Shown: positions 23,785-31,947 of the stretch, piece by piece | Layout: every line of letters begins with the position of its first letter | Numbering within the stretch: position 1 is the stretch's first letter | Position numbers and translations under genes: made by a program | Notes under the pieces: generated by a model | What the model was told of the DNA's origin: nothing | The model's database searches: none | The model's input: only the letters and a program-made list of their open reading frames with translations | NCBI GenBank assembly: GCA_903863885.1 | Contig: CAIPEB010000087.1 | Span: 35,711 to 99,710, forward strand | DNA from: an uncultured Planctomycetaceae bacterium | Lineage (GTDB): Bacteria; Planctomycetota; Planctomycetia; Pirellulales; Pirellulaceae | Direction of reading: 5' to 3' | Length of the DNA stretch: 64,000 bases

Positions 23785-26112
23785 ATGAAGCCAGGCATTC
23801 CGATTTGCGCTGTTTTGCTCGCCCGATTCTTGGCGCTCATTCTCGTGCCTCTGCTGCAGTGCGTGACCGCGCGATCGCAAGCTGCTGAGCCGGCAGGAGG
23901 CTTCGAAGCCACGACCGGTGCTTTTGCGGTCAAGTTTGCGCCGGGAGATCGCTGGATCAGCATCAGCAGGCCGGGCGTCATTCCCGATCGACAGGCATTG
24001 CGTTGGATTCCGGGCGGCAACGCCGATAAACTCCCGCTGTTGGATACCGAGCATCTCCGCTCGGTCTCCCGAACGAGAGAAGCCGCCCGCGAAACCGTCA
24101 CCCTATCTGGAAAGCTCGACTGGGCCGACTATCAGCTCGGCATCGCATGCTCCGCTGATTCCCCGGGGCTCATCCGTCTCTCTCTCGATTTGACTCCTGC
24201 GAAGTCGCTCGACCCCGGCCGCTTCTCCGACACGGGCCCGGAACTCATCTACGCGGACAGTTCCGGTCTGCCGGTCGATCCGGCCGCCCGGTTTTACTTC
24301 GACAACCCTGCCGCCCATCCGGTCAAGACCTGGCACTGGCGGTCGGACATGAACCAGTTTGTCTACTTCGGAGACTCCCGGATCCTGCGATCATCGCTCC
24401 TGTACTACACGAACTTCACTGCACTTGATGCGTACTTCGCCGACAGCGGCACAGCCATCTTCAAGAGCGTGAGCGGTTGGGAGGTCCACGACGATATCGT
24501 CCAGCACCCGCCGGGGGCCCTCGGCACACCGGGCGGCCAACCCTTCCGGTTCGGTCTGCTCATTCCCGCTTCGCGGCAACCTCTGTCCGCCGGACGCACT
24601 TACCGCTTGTCCGATGCCCTGCTTCATTTGGTCCCCGACGCGCCGCCCATCGATTCAACGGTTGAGTCGGCGCGCCGGTTCATCGCCGGTTACGCGGCGA
24701 TCTTCAGCGAAATTGAGAAGCCGGCCACCGTCTTCCATCCCTGGGGCGAACTCACCGAGCGATTGATTGCCGAACTGGAACGTCGCAAAGGCAAGGACGG
24801 TGCCTACTGGGAAATGTCGACCCATTTCAACCTGCTGCCGTTGCTGGCTTACTCCGACCGGTTCTCGCCTGAGCGGAAACCAACGCTCCTGTCCATGGCG
24901 CGCAAGCAGTTCCAGGGCCAGCTTGGTCCCGAATACCGCAACGACTTTGGCCAGCAGGGGATCTTTGGCTGGTATCGCACGCGGGAAACGGCCGCCAAGG
25001 CCGATTACTGGCAGGGCTGCCTCTGGCCCAACTGGGTGTTCAATGAGTGCCTGCGCACGCAGGACGACCCCGACACGCGGAAGTTGGGGCCTGCTCCGGC
25101 CGATGTGATTGTGGAAACCGCCCGCCGACTCGACTACACGTTCCCCGTTTTCGTCGACATCAACTCTGCTTCCGTGGTCGAGTCCGGTTACGACTACGAC
25201 TACGGCGCCGCTGGTCTGCACGCCGCTATCATGCTGCAGCACTACCAGCGAACAAGCAACGCCCGTTACCTGGAAGAAGCGGAGGAGTCGGCCCGGAAAC
25301 TGGCGGCATTCGGTTTCGCCAGCGGCTTTGAAATGCAGGTCCCTGCGCTTTCGGCATTGACTCTGCTGAGGTTGAATTCCCTGACCGGCAAGCGGGAATA
25401 TCTCGATGAGTCGTGCATTCAACTCGCGATACTGCTGAAGCACACTTGGCTCTTCAATCCGCATTACGACCGATTCAAAAACCGCGACTTGTTCGCTCTG
25501 ACGAGTTGCCGCGCCAATCTCTGCTACGCCAACGGAGCGGAGGAGGGGTTCATCATGGCCTTCCTTCGCGACTACTTGAAGGAAGGCGAAGGACGCGTGC
25601 CGCCGCAGTGGCTTGCCATCATTGCCGAGATCCTGCGTTACAAGGCACACTCATGGTGTGACTCGCTCCCGGCCCTGCAGGCCGACAAGTCCGTCATCCA
25701 CCTCGAAAAGCCTGAGAACTGGGACACGATTACGCCCGACAGTCTCGTTCCGATGGAGCCCTTCGGATACAACCTTGACGGCCGCAAGCTCGGTTTCCTC
25801 AACGAATGCATCTACGGGCTGAACCTGCTTCCCGAGGCCGCGATGATGCAATTCCATCCGTTGGGTGAAGGCGCGATGCTCTACACCGAAGGTCCGGTCG
25901 ATATCGACGGATTGAAGGACCACCCGCGGACCGTGCGCCCGCTCGGAGCGGTGCGACCCTTGAAGGCCGGCCTGCGCGGAACCGACAGATCGCGATGGCG
26001 ACTGAATGCCGGCGACCTTACAGTCCAATCCGATTCGGCTTCGGGAGCCTGGCAATGGTTCGAACTCGCCCCCGGGAGGACCTATCGAATCGAGAGGATC
26101 GAGTTGCGATGA
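23785..26112 (+). CDS. Large secreted protein of unknown function, six-hairpin glycosidase-like
   Basis: 775 residues from ATG 23785, with a signal peptide (AVLLARFLALILVPLLQCV). Residues ~30-290 look like a beta-sandwich domain. The rest is helix-rich with repeated hydrophobic and aromatic patterns like (alpha/alpha)6 barrel glycosidases: YWEMSTHFNLLPLLAYSDRF, YGAAGLHAAIMLQHYQR, RYLEEAEESARKLAAFGF. I do not recognise a named CAZy family. It lies 88 bp after the GH31 gene and 115 bp before the pectate-lyase-fold gene on the same strand, so a shared operon and substrate are likely. Confidence 0.65.
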   Translation: MKPGIPICAVLLARFLALILVPLLQCVTARSQAAEPAGGFEATTGAFAVKFAPGDRWISISRPGVIPDRQALRWIPGGNADKLPLLDTEHLRSVSRTREAARETVTLSGKLDWADYQLGIACSADSPGLIRLSLDLTPAKSLDPGRFSDTGPELIYADSSGLPVDPAARFYFDNPAAHPVKTWHWRSDMNQFVYFGDSRILRSSLLYYTNFTALDAYFADSGTAIFKSVSGWEVHDDIVQHPPGALGTPGGQPFRFGLLIPASRQPLSAGRTYRLSDALLHLVPDAPPIDSTVESARRFIAGYAAIFSEIEKPATVFHPWGELTERLIAELERRKGKDGAYWEMSTHFNLLPLLAYSDRFSPERKPTLLSMARKQFQGQLGPEYRNDFGQQGIFGWYRTRETAAKADYWQGCLWPNWVFNECLRTQDDPDTRKLGPAPADVIVETARRLDYTFPVFVDINSASVVESGYDYDYGAAGLHAAIMLQHYQRTSNARYLEEAEESARKLAAFGFASGFEMQVPALSALTLLRLNSLTGKREYLDESCIQLAILLKHTWLFNPHYDRFKNRDLFALTSCRANLCYANGAEEGFIMAFLRDYLKEGEGRVPPQWLAIIAEILRYKAHSWCDSLPALQADKSVIHLEKPENWDTITPDSLVPMEPFGYNLDGRKLGFLNECIYGLNLLPEAAMMQFHPLGEGAMLYTEGPVDIDGLKDHPRTVRPLGAVRPLKAGLRGTDRSRWRLNAGDLTVQSDSASGAWQWFELAPGRTYRIERIELR

Positions 26113-26227
26113 TGCCGTGCGGTGTCCACTCGGCGGACAAGAATCCAAGCCAGGCGACCTGCCGGAGGTCGAGTTTACCGAGTCCGTCTTTCAGTAACCG
26201 TTCCATGTGATCGCCAACGAACAGGAA

Positions 26228-27604
26228 ATGAAACACCCGATGACTCCGCCAACCTCCATCACCCGCCGTCACGCACTTACCAGCGCCGGAATTGGCCTTT
26301 TTGGTACTTCCCTGGCCGCATCCGGCCTCGCCGCGGAAGCTTCGATTGCGGCTTCATCGTGTTGCCTGGATGTACGCACGCTTGGCGCGAAAGGAGACGG
26401 TATCACGGATGACGCGGCGGCTTTTCAGGCCGCGCTCGACAAGGCACAGCAAGCGGGAGGCGGAATCGTTTTTGTGCCGCCGGGGCGGTACCTGATCGCC
26501 ACTCACCTCCTTGTGCCGCAGAACGTCACGTTGGAGGGCATCTTCACCGCTCCTCCGACCACGCCCTGGCGCAGCGACACTCCCGACGGAAAGCCGCAAT
26601 TGGCCGGCAGCGTGCTGCTCGCCGTCGAGGGCGCGGGCAAGCCCGACGGAACGCCGTTCATACAACTCAGTTCGAATGCCACACTCAAGGGAATTGCGGT
26701 GTATCATCCCGCGCAGCGCGAGACGAATCCGCCGGTGGCCTACCCCTGGACCATCAGTTCGTCGCTCCATGGCGCGGATAATTGCTCGATCATCGACGTG
26801 CTGCTCGTCAATCCGTTTCAGGCTGTGGATTTCGGCGGCCGAGCGACGGGGCGTCACCTCATCCGCAATCTCAACGCCGCGCCGATTTTCCGCGGGCTGT
26901 TCATCGATCACTGCCTCGACGTGGGCCGGGTGGAAAACGTCCATTTCTGGCCGTTTTGGGGAGCGACCGGACCGGCCAGCGAGTTCCGACTCAAGGAGGG
27001 CAAGGCGTTCGTCATCGGCCGCACCGACTGGCAGCATATCACCAATTGCTTCTGCATCAGCTACGAGACCGGCTTCCAGTTCTTGCGCGGCTGCTCCACG
27101 CACCCGGCCTACCAGGGCGGCGGCAACGCGCAGATCCTCGGAGGCGGTGCAGATATGTGCAATCGCGCGGTGCACGTCGTGGAGTTGCAGGGCCACAGCG
27201 GCGTCCGCTTCGTGAACTCCCAGTTCTACGGCGACATCATCGTCGAGAACACGAATCACGGCCCGGTCCAGTTCACCGCCTGCGGTCTGTTCGGCAGCGT
27301 AACGGGAGCGCAGGGAGTCGCCCTGGCACACATCGAAGGCGGCGGGAAAGTGAGCTTCACGGATTGCCACATCCACTGCATCGATCCGCGCAACAAGCCC
27401 CGCCCGCTGATCCATGCCAAGGCCGGCCGCATGCAGGTGCGCGGTTGCGAGATCCTCGACGGCCACTCTGCGCGCGACCACGTCGTGCTTGAGCCGGATG
27501 TCGCCTACGCCGTCATCAGCGACAACACCTCACGCGCCCCGTTCAGCGTCGTCAACAACGCCAAGGGCAAAACGGTCGTACGCGACAACATCGGCGAGAC
27601 GTGA
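26228..27604 (+). CDS. Tat-exported pectate-lyase-3 / right-handed beta-helix protein
   Basis: 458 residues from ATG 26228. A Tat-type signal (ITRRHALTSAGIGLFGTSLA) is followed by the pectate_lyase_3 start motif VRTLGAKGDGITDDAAAFQA and GGIVFVPPGRYLI, and then parallel beta-helix repeats to the C-terminus. This fold is shared by GH28 polygalacturonases, GH55 glucanases and tail-spike-like lyases, and exact catalytic residues are not evident. A GTG at 26207 is a possible earlier start. It ends the glycan cluster begun by the GH31 gene. Confidence 0.85.
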   Translation: MKHPMTPPTSITRRHALTSAGIGLFGTSLAASGLAAEASIAASSCCLDVRTLGAKGDGITDDAAAFQAALDKAQQAGGGIVFVPPGRYLIATHLLVPQNVTLEGIFTAPPTTPWRSDTPDGKPQLAGSVLLAVEGAGKPDGTPFIQLSSNATLKGIAVYHPAQRETNPPVAYPWTISSSLHGADNCSIIDVLLVNPFQAVDFGGRATGRHLIRNLNAAPIFRGLFIDHCLDVGRVENVHFWPFWGATGPASEFRLKEGKAFVIGRTDWQHITNCFCISYETGFQFLRGCSTHPAYQGGGNAQILGGGADMCNRAVHVVELQGHSGVRFVNSQFYGDIIVENTNHGPVQFTACGLFGSVTGAQGVALAHIEGGGKVSFTDCHIHCIDPRNKPRPLIHAKAGRMQVRGCEILDGHSARDHVVLEPDVAYAVISDNTSRAPFSVVNNAKGKTVVRDNIGET

Positions 27605-27670
27605 AGGCGGGCGACGGAACACTCAGCGATTTCGTCCTGGCGGACTAAGAGGGTTAGATTTCCGACAAGC

Positions 27671-27699
27671 TTGATCGGCTATCCGGACCAGGGTAGATT
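27671..27699 (+). promoter_or_regulatory. Candidate sigma-70-type promoter of small gene A
   Basis: TTGATC (27671-27676), a 17-bp spacer and TAGATT (27694-27699). The identical arrangement is conserved in the duplicate leader at 28341-28369, which supports function. A dyad (27710-27730) lies just downstream. Confidence 0.5.
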
Positions 27700-27709
27700 C
27701 ACTGGTATT

Positions 27710-27730
27710 CCAACGTGTGTAATACATTGG
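27710..27730 (+). promoter_or_regulatory. Conserved dyad in leader A (operator or 5'-UTR hairpin)
   Basis: CCAACGT and ACATTGG flank the 7-nt centre GTGTAAT, with one mismatch in the arms. The matching element in copy B (28381-28399) has perfect 6-bp arms and the centre GCGTAAT. It sits ~11 bp after the -10 box. Confidence 0.45.
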
Positions 27731-27768
27731 AAGCCGCGACGCTACATCTGACTTCTTGGAGGTGACGG

Positions 27769-28107
27769 ATGGCTAAAGCGACGATAACACTCGTATCGCA
27801 AATCAGAGCCAAGCAGGGAAAAAAGTCGCACATCAAGATTTACCCGCCCGCCGGTGGTCCGGGTTTTGATCGAACGACTGTCGTTACGGCAGTAACAGAC
27901 ACTGGCAATGGCTTAAGTTGGGATTTTACTGCCCTCAAGTCGTCGAATCTAACAAGGCTAAAATACAGCATTCAGGCCAACGCACGCGTCCCCGTCGGGC
28001 CGTTACCTGACGCGGGAACCATTACGGTCACGCTGTCGCCGCTCCCAACGGGGGCTGTTATTGATGTCGAATCGCTGGACGTCGACTATGTGGACGAAGC
28101 TGACTAG
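27769..28107 (+). CDS. Small protein of unknown function, tandem copy A
   Basis: 112 residues; ATG 27769 after TTGGAGGTG. There is no signal peptide or membrane segment. The sequence alternates hydrophobic and polar residues, suggesting a small beta-sandwich. It shares with the protein at 28440-28811 an N-terminal M-x-KA start, a KIKI/HIKIY strand, a TDTGNGLSW versus TDSVNSIVW motif, and a C-terminal block with DAGTITVTLS and LDVDYVD (copy B: DAGTIDVTLS and LEVDYVN). Codon choice and base composition are less GC-rich than in neighbouring genes, consistent with acquisition by transfer. I do not recognise the family. The downstream convergent gene encodes a Ser/Thr kinase. Confidence 0.65.
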   Translation: MAKATITLVSQIRAKQGKKSHIKIYPPAGGPGFDRTTVVTAVTDTGNGLSWDFTALKSSNLTRLKYSIQANARVPVGPLPDAGTITVTLSPLPTGAVIDVESLDVDYVDEAD

Positions 28108-28322
28108 CCCTGGTGGATGACCTGTTCGCCGTTGCTCGCACGACCTCACATTTGGCAGGGTGAGAGAACTGGTCGAGCAATTCGTTCGGATGCCATTGGC
28201 CGTGCGTGTGTCCTGTTAAGTCGGAATCTACACTCCCGCAGCGTGTGGTTGCCAATCGCCGCCCCACTCTTATGGAACTGCGGCGTTGGGCCAGTCGCCT
28301 ATTATGCGACGCGTGCAGTAAA
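28108..28322. other. Spacer between the two tandem small genes
   Basis: Unlike the leader that follows it, this ~215-bp stretch shows no similarity to sequence upstream of copy A. No gene or hairpin was recognised. Confidence 0.4.
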
Positions 28323-28340
28323 TAGTTATTTCCCAGACAC

Positions 28341-28369
28341 TTGATCGGCTATACAAATTCAGTTAGAGA
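28341..28369 (+). promoter_or_regulatory. Candidate promoter of small gene B
   Basis: TTGATC (28341-28346), a 17-bp spacer and TAGAGA (28364-28369), aligned exactly with the candidate promoter of copy A although the spacer has diverged. Confidence 0.45.
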
Positions 28370-28380
28370 AGCAGGAATTT

Positions 28381-28399
28381 CAACATGCGTAATATGTTG
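28381..28399 (+). promoter_or_regulatory. Conserved dyad in leader B
   Basis: Perfect inverted repeat CAACAT-GCGTAAT-ATGTTG, equivalent to the dyad at 27710-27730 in copy A. Retention of symmetry in both diverged copies suggests a repressor site or an RNA hairpin. Confidence 0.5.
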
Positions 28400-28439
28400 G
28401 AATTCGCAACGCTAAAGATCGAGTACTTCGAGGTGCCAG

Positions 28440-28811
28440 ATGGACAAAGCATGGTTAGAAATTGTAGCCCCTGGGATTATCAGCGCACGTGTAGGGAGCA
28501 AATGCACTATCAAGATTCGTTTGCCTGTTACCAGCGGCGGGTTCAATGCCACGACAACAATCAATACCATCACCGATTCTGTCAATAGTATAGTGTGGAA
28601 GGTTGACCCTCAGGGTATTACCTACCCGCTTCCGTCGCCCCCCCGCCGGACTCTTAAGTTCGATATCATCTGCGACAGCGTCGGTTCTGGTGGATTAGCC
28701 GACGCGGGGACCATTGACGTCACGCTTTCCGGTTCCTCGCCGGAGGTCGACCCTATTGTTGCACCACTTGAGGTCGACTACGTAAACGCACCGCCCCCGC
28801 CGTCCCCGTGA
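28440..28811 (+). CDS. Small protein of unknown function, tandem copy B
   Basis: 123 residues from ATG 28440, with an ACTTCGAGGTGCC ribosome-binding region. It is a diverged paralogue of the protein at 27769-28107: same length class, same strand pattern, and the same C-terminal DAGTIDVTLS and LEVDYVN blocks, followed by a proline-rich tail (APPPPSP). It has no signal peptide, and a single cysteine pair (C22 and the IICDS cysteine) is not conserved in copy A. It ends only 24 bp from the convergent kinase gene. Family and function are unknown. Confidence 0.65.
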   Translation: MDKAWLEIVAPGIISARVGSKCTIKIRLPVTSGGFNATTTINTITDSVNSIVWKVDPQGITYPLPSPPRRTLKFDIICDSVGSGGLADAGTIDVTLSGSSPEVDPIVAPLEVDYVNAPPPPSP

Positions 28812-28835
28812 TCGGTAAGCGGACGGTCGCCAACA

Positions 28836-31565
28836 TCAGTGTTTCATTGCTGAGTTGGCCTCGTCGAGATCACGTCGAATGGAGAAATCCTCCGGCGCCA
28901 GCTCAGAGGCACGCGTCAGTTCCGCCACAGCTTTGGCGTAGTTCTCGTCGGCGGGGGATTTCTGCCGTTCGGCCAGATGGCCGAGTAGCAAATAAGTTCG
29001 ACCTAGTTCACCGTGAACGCCGGACGTTTTCGGCGATACTTCCACGAGTTTGGCGAACAGGTCGCGGGCCTTTTCCAATTCCAGTTTCGCTTCGTCCAGT
29101 TTTTCGCCAGACGCGATTCGGAGTCCGGCGAGAAGCAGATACGCCTCCCCAAGAGACTCGCGGTAAAGCGGGACTTTGGGGAGCGTTTTCGATAGCGTCT
29201 CCCATTCGCTAATGGCAATCAGCAGGTTCTTTTCGGCGAATTCGTGTTGTTTCGCGTTCTTGGAATACGTTCGGCATTGTTCAAGTCGTAATGCCGCCGT
29301 GGAGTGCCTGACGTCTGCGTTGCTGATCCCGCCTTGCTTGGAGGCAGCGGCCATCTGTTCGATCGCTTTTGCGTGCGACCGAAGGGCCTTGTCAAGGTCT
29401 CCTTTTTCGCGACTGTCGGCAGCCTGCACGTTCAGCGCATAGGCGATCAGTAGTCGGTCGTAGGCGGCTTTAGCGCCTGGTTCACTGAGGAGTTTTTCGT
29501 ACTCAGTTTCAGAGCGCTCGGCGTCGGTGATTGACTTGTCGAATTGGCCGCAGATGTACTCGACATTTGACCTGTTCAGCAGCGCGGCGGCGAGGGCACG
29601 CCGGCCCTCGGGAAGCAGTTTCTCCGCCATTTCGATCGACCGCCCAAGGGTTGCAGTCGCTTCCTTCAATTTGCCGGTGTTGGATTGCAGCTTTGCGTAG
29701 TCACGAAGTGTTTCGGACAACGTCAGTTGTAGTTTGCTGTCTTTGGGGCGCTGTGCCACCGCTTGAGAATAGAGACGGATCGATTCGCGGTACTGGTTTT
29801 CGGCGGCTTCGACCTCGCCGATGAAACGATGAACGTTGGCCGCATAACGAAACACCTGGGCTGACCGCAGTGCCAATTCGCGGTCACCAGGCTGCCGCTT
29901 CAAAAACTCGCTGCACGCGTTAGCGGCGGAGTCGAGTATCTCTTTCCGAGTGGTCTGCAGTTTCGATGTGGCTGTGAATTCCACTTCGGATGATTCCATC
30001 AAATCGACGAGCTTGAATATCTGGTCGCGTGCCAGACGAAAGTTGGTCTCTGCAACGAACTTCTGCCTGGTTGCCAGTCTGTAGTTATTTTCTGCCAGGT
30101 GTTTCTGCTCGGCGGTCCGGTGTTGTTCAGCGGTAATTAATGCGGTGCTGACGGCGAGTCCGATAACGGCGCAAATGAGGAAAACAACTGCAATGGCAAC
30201 CGCCGCCCGGTGCCGTCGCGCCCACCGACCGGCACGCATTGACCATGGTTCGGGAAACACGCCGACCGGTTCGTCCGCGAGCCAGTGTTCGATATCGGCG
30301 GCAAAGTCCAACGCGTTCGCATAACGATCTTTCGGTTCCAGGGACATAGCCTTGCGGCATATCGCGTCCAGTGCTGCCGGAATCTCGGGCTTCACCTGCT
30401 TCGGCGGTGTGAACTGGCCGCTGCAGACTTTCTCCATCAGTTCCTTGCGGGTTGGAGCCTCGTACGGTGGGCGCCCGGCAAGCAAAGCGTACAGCGTGGA
30501 GCCAAGGCTGTAGATGTCGCTGGCGGCGGTGAGTTCCGAAATTCGCGTCTGGGCTTGTTCCGGGCTCATGTACGGAGGCGTGCCGAGTTCGTTGCCGTCC
30601 TCCGTCGCTTCGATACTCGATCCGGAAGCTGGTCTCAAGGTGTGTTCTTCTTCGGAACCGGGCGCGACGTTTCCCGAAGTCTGTTCCTTGGCTCCGGCCT
30701 TTGCCAATCCCCAATCGACGACAAGCGTCTCGCCGAACCTGCCAAGCATCACGTTCTTCGGTTTCAGGTCCCGGTGCAGAACGCCTCGACTGTGGGCGTA
30801 GGCCACCGCGTTGCACACATCCACAAAGCGGCGCAGCAACTGACGAAACGCGAGGCTCCGCTCCCCTGCATCGCGGCCCGGTTTTTCCGCCGCATGAAAT
30901 TGTCGTATCGCTGTATCCAGGCTATCCCCGCGAATGAGACGCATCGCGTAGTAGGGACGTCCGTCGGCGTAGGTTCCAAGCCCGTAAATCGGAACGATTC
31001 CCGGATGCTCAAGCCCTCCCGTGATCTCGGCCTCGAGTACCAGACGCAGGCGACTTATCGAATTCCCGGAGTATTCCGGCTTGTTCTCCTTGAGCGCCAC
31101 TTCGCGGTGCAACTCGACATCGTCCGCCACAAACACTCTGCCCTGCCCGCCGTCCGCATGGTGTCGCAGTTTGCGATATCGAGCATCTTCACTCCGGGAT
31201 TGATGAGGGCTCAGGGTCTCGTCGATTCCCCGGCCCGGGCTCAGCTTCGCAATGCTCGCCTGCATATCGGCGTCTTGAACGACATCCAGATCAAACGGCA
31301 AGGCAACCGTGGCCCGCAGGCTGAGTTCAGGATCGTCGCCGTGCATTTTCAGATGCTGTTCGATCAGGGTATTGATCGCCCCGACCTGGTCGGCAGTCAG
31401 TTTTCGCCGTTCGAGCAGAATCTGCCCCAGCGGCTTGTGCTTTTCGAGCACCCAAACGTTGATCGCCGCGATGAGCTCGTCACGGTCGATGAAATTGACT
31501 TGAATAGCGAGAATGCCGAACAGCAGATTGCGGTCCGCAGTGGACGGGTGTTCCGGACTTGTCAT
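28836..31565 (-). CDS. Membrane Ser/Thr protein kinase with C-terminal TPR-like region
   Basis: 909 residues; ATG 31565 preceded by AAGGTGGAG. Residues ~10-60 form a helical N-terminal domain (FIDRDELIAAINVWVLEKHK) seen on planctomycete kinases. The kinase domain (~130-435) has a GGQGRVFVADD loop, the VALK lysine, HRDLKPKNVML with catalytic Asp266, a DWG motif (VVDWGLAKAG) in place of DFG, and GTPPYMSPEQA. A transmembrane helix lies at ~455-478 (VAIAVVFLICAVIGLAVSTAL). The ~430-residue C-terminal part is helical with TPR-like repeats and would be extracytoplasmic. An active Hanks-type kinase sensing an external signal is likely. It converges on the tandem small genes. Confidence 0.92.
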   Translation of the reverse strand: MTSPEHPSTADRNLLFGILAIQVNFIDRDELIAAINVWVLEKHKPLGQILLERRKLTADQVGAINTLIEQHLKMHGDDPELSLRATVALPFDLDVVQDADMQASIAKLSPGRGIDETLSPHQSRSEDARYRKLRHHADGGQGRVFVADDVELHREVALKENKPEYSGNSISRLRLVLEAEITGGLEHPGIVPIYGLGTYADGRPYYAMRLIRGDSLDTAIRQFHAAEKPGRDAGERSLAFRQLLRRFVDVCNAVAYAHSRGVLHRDLKPKNVMLGRFGETLVVDWGLAKAGAKEQTSGNVAPGSEEEHTLRPASGSSIEATEDGNELGTPPYMSPEQAQTRISELTAASDIYSLGSTLYALLAGRPPYEAPTRKELMEKVCSGQFTPPKQVKPEIPAALDAICRKAMSLEPKDRYANALDFAADIEHWLADEPVGVFPEPWSMRAGRWARRHRAAVAIAVVFLICAVIGLAVSTALITAEQHRTAEQKHLAENNYRLATRQKFVAETNFRLARDQIFKLVDLMESSEVEFTATSKLQTTRKEILDSAANACSEFLKRQPGDRELALRSAQVFRYAANVHRFIGEVEAAENQYRESIRLYSQAVAQRPKDSKLQLTLSETLRDYAKLQSNTGKLKEATATLGRSIEMAEKLLPEGRRALAAALLNRSNVEYICGQFDKSITDAERSETEYEKLLSEPGAKAAYDRLLIAYALNVQAADSREKGDLDKALRSHAKAIEQMAAASKQGGISNADVRHSTAALRLEQCRTYSKNAKQHEFAEKNLLIAISEWETLSKTLPKVPLYRESLGEAYLLLAGLRIASGEKLDEAKLELEKARDLFAKLVEVSPKTSGVHGELGRTYLLLGHLAERQKSPADENYAKAVAELTRASELAPEDFSIRRDLDEANSAMKH

Positions 31566-31947
31566 GGCGCAAAACTCCACCTTGACTGACGGCCGAATGC
31601 ATGGATTGCTGTCTCGAACGAGCTAAGAATTCCCGTGAATGAAATATGCGCGCATTCAGGGTTCTTGCACGCCGGCTTTTGCATGGCCGAGCGGATTCTC
31701 ATTGTGGACTTGGGGGCAAGAGGTTTCCAGAGATCTCGCCTTTTTTGGGCAACTCGAGCGGCGGAACTTCGGCGGGCCGAGTCCGAGCGTGAAGTTGTAG
31801 CGTTTCGACACGGCGGTACAATGCGCGTGACTCGGCGTCTCGACTCGCGAGGTCGGATCGACGAATTCCCAGTTTCCGTACGTGGTCCGGGCAGACGAGT
31901 TTGCTGTTGCTGAAGGCCTGCACTTCTCACATCCGGGGGCACACATC
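31566..31947. other. Divergent intergenic region between the kinase and a secreted protein
   Basis: 382 bp containing the upstream sequences of two divergent genes. Open frames present on both strands show no family resemblance. No confident promoter, dyad or RNA was found. Confidence 0.4.

Larger units (their letters stand above)
27652..27768 (+). repeat. Duplicated leader, copy A
   Basis: This ~117-bp leader upstream of the gene at 27769 is repeated 670 bp downstream at 28323-28439. Shared blocks include CTTGATCGGCTAT, a dyad near CAACGTGTGTAATACATTGG, a CGACGCTA block and a TCTTGGAGGTG..ATGG start region (copy B: CTTCGAGGTGCCAGATGG). Conservation ends inside the coding region, where only the protein-level pattern persists. 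Confidence 0.75.
28323..28439 (+). repeat. Duplicated leader, copy B
   Basis: Second copy of the leader found at 27652-27768: CTTGATCGGCTAT at 28340-28352, the dyad at 28381-28399, then CGCAACGCTA and the ribosome-binding region ending at ATG 28440. The constant ~670-bp offset shows that promoter, leader and gene were duplicated as a unit. Confidence 0.75.

Noticed and set aside
30285..31589. 434-codon plus-strand ORF opposite the kinase gene
   Set aside because: Antisense of the conserved kinase domain; no family resemblance.
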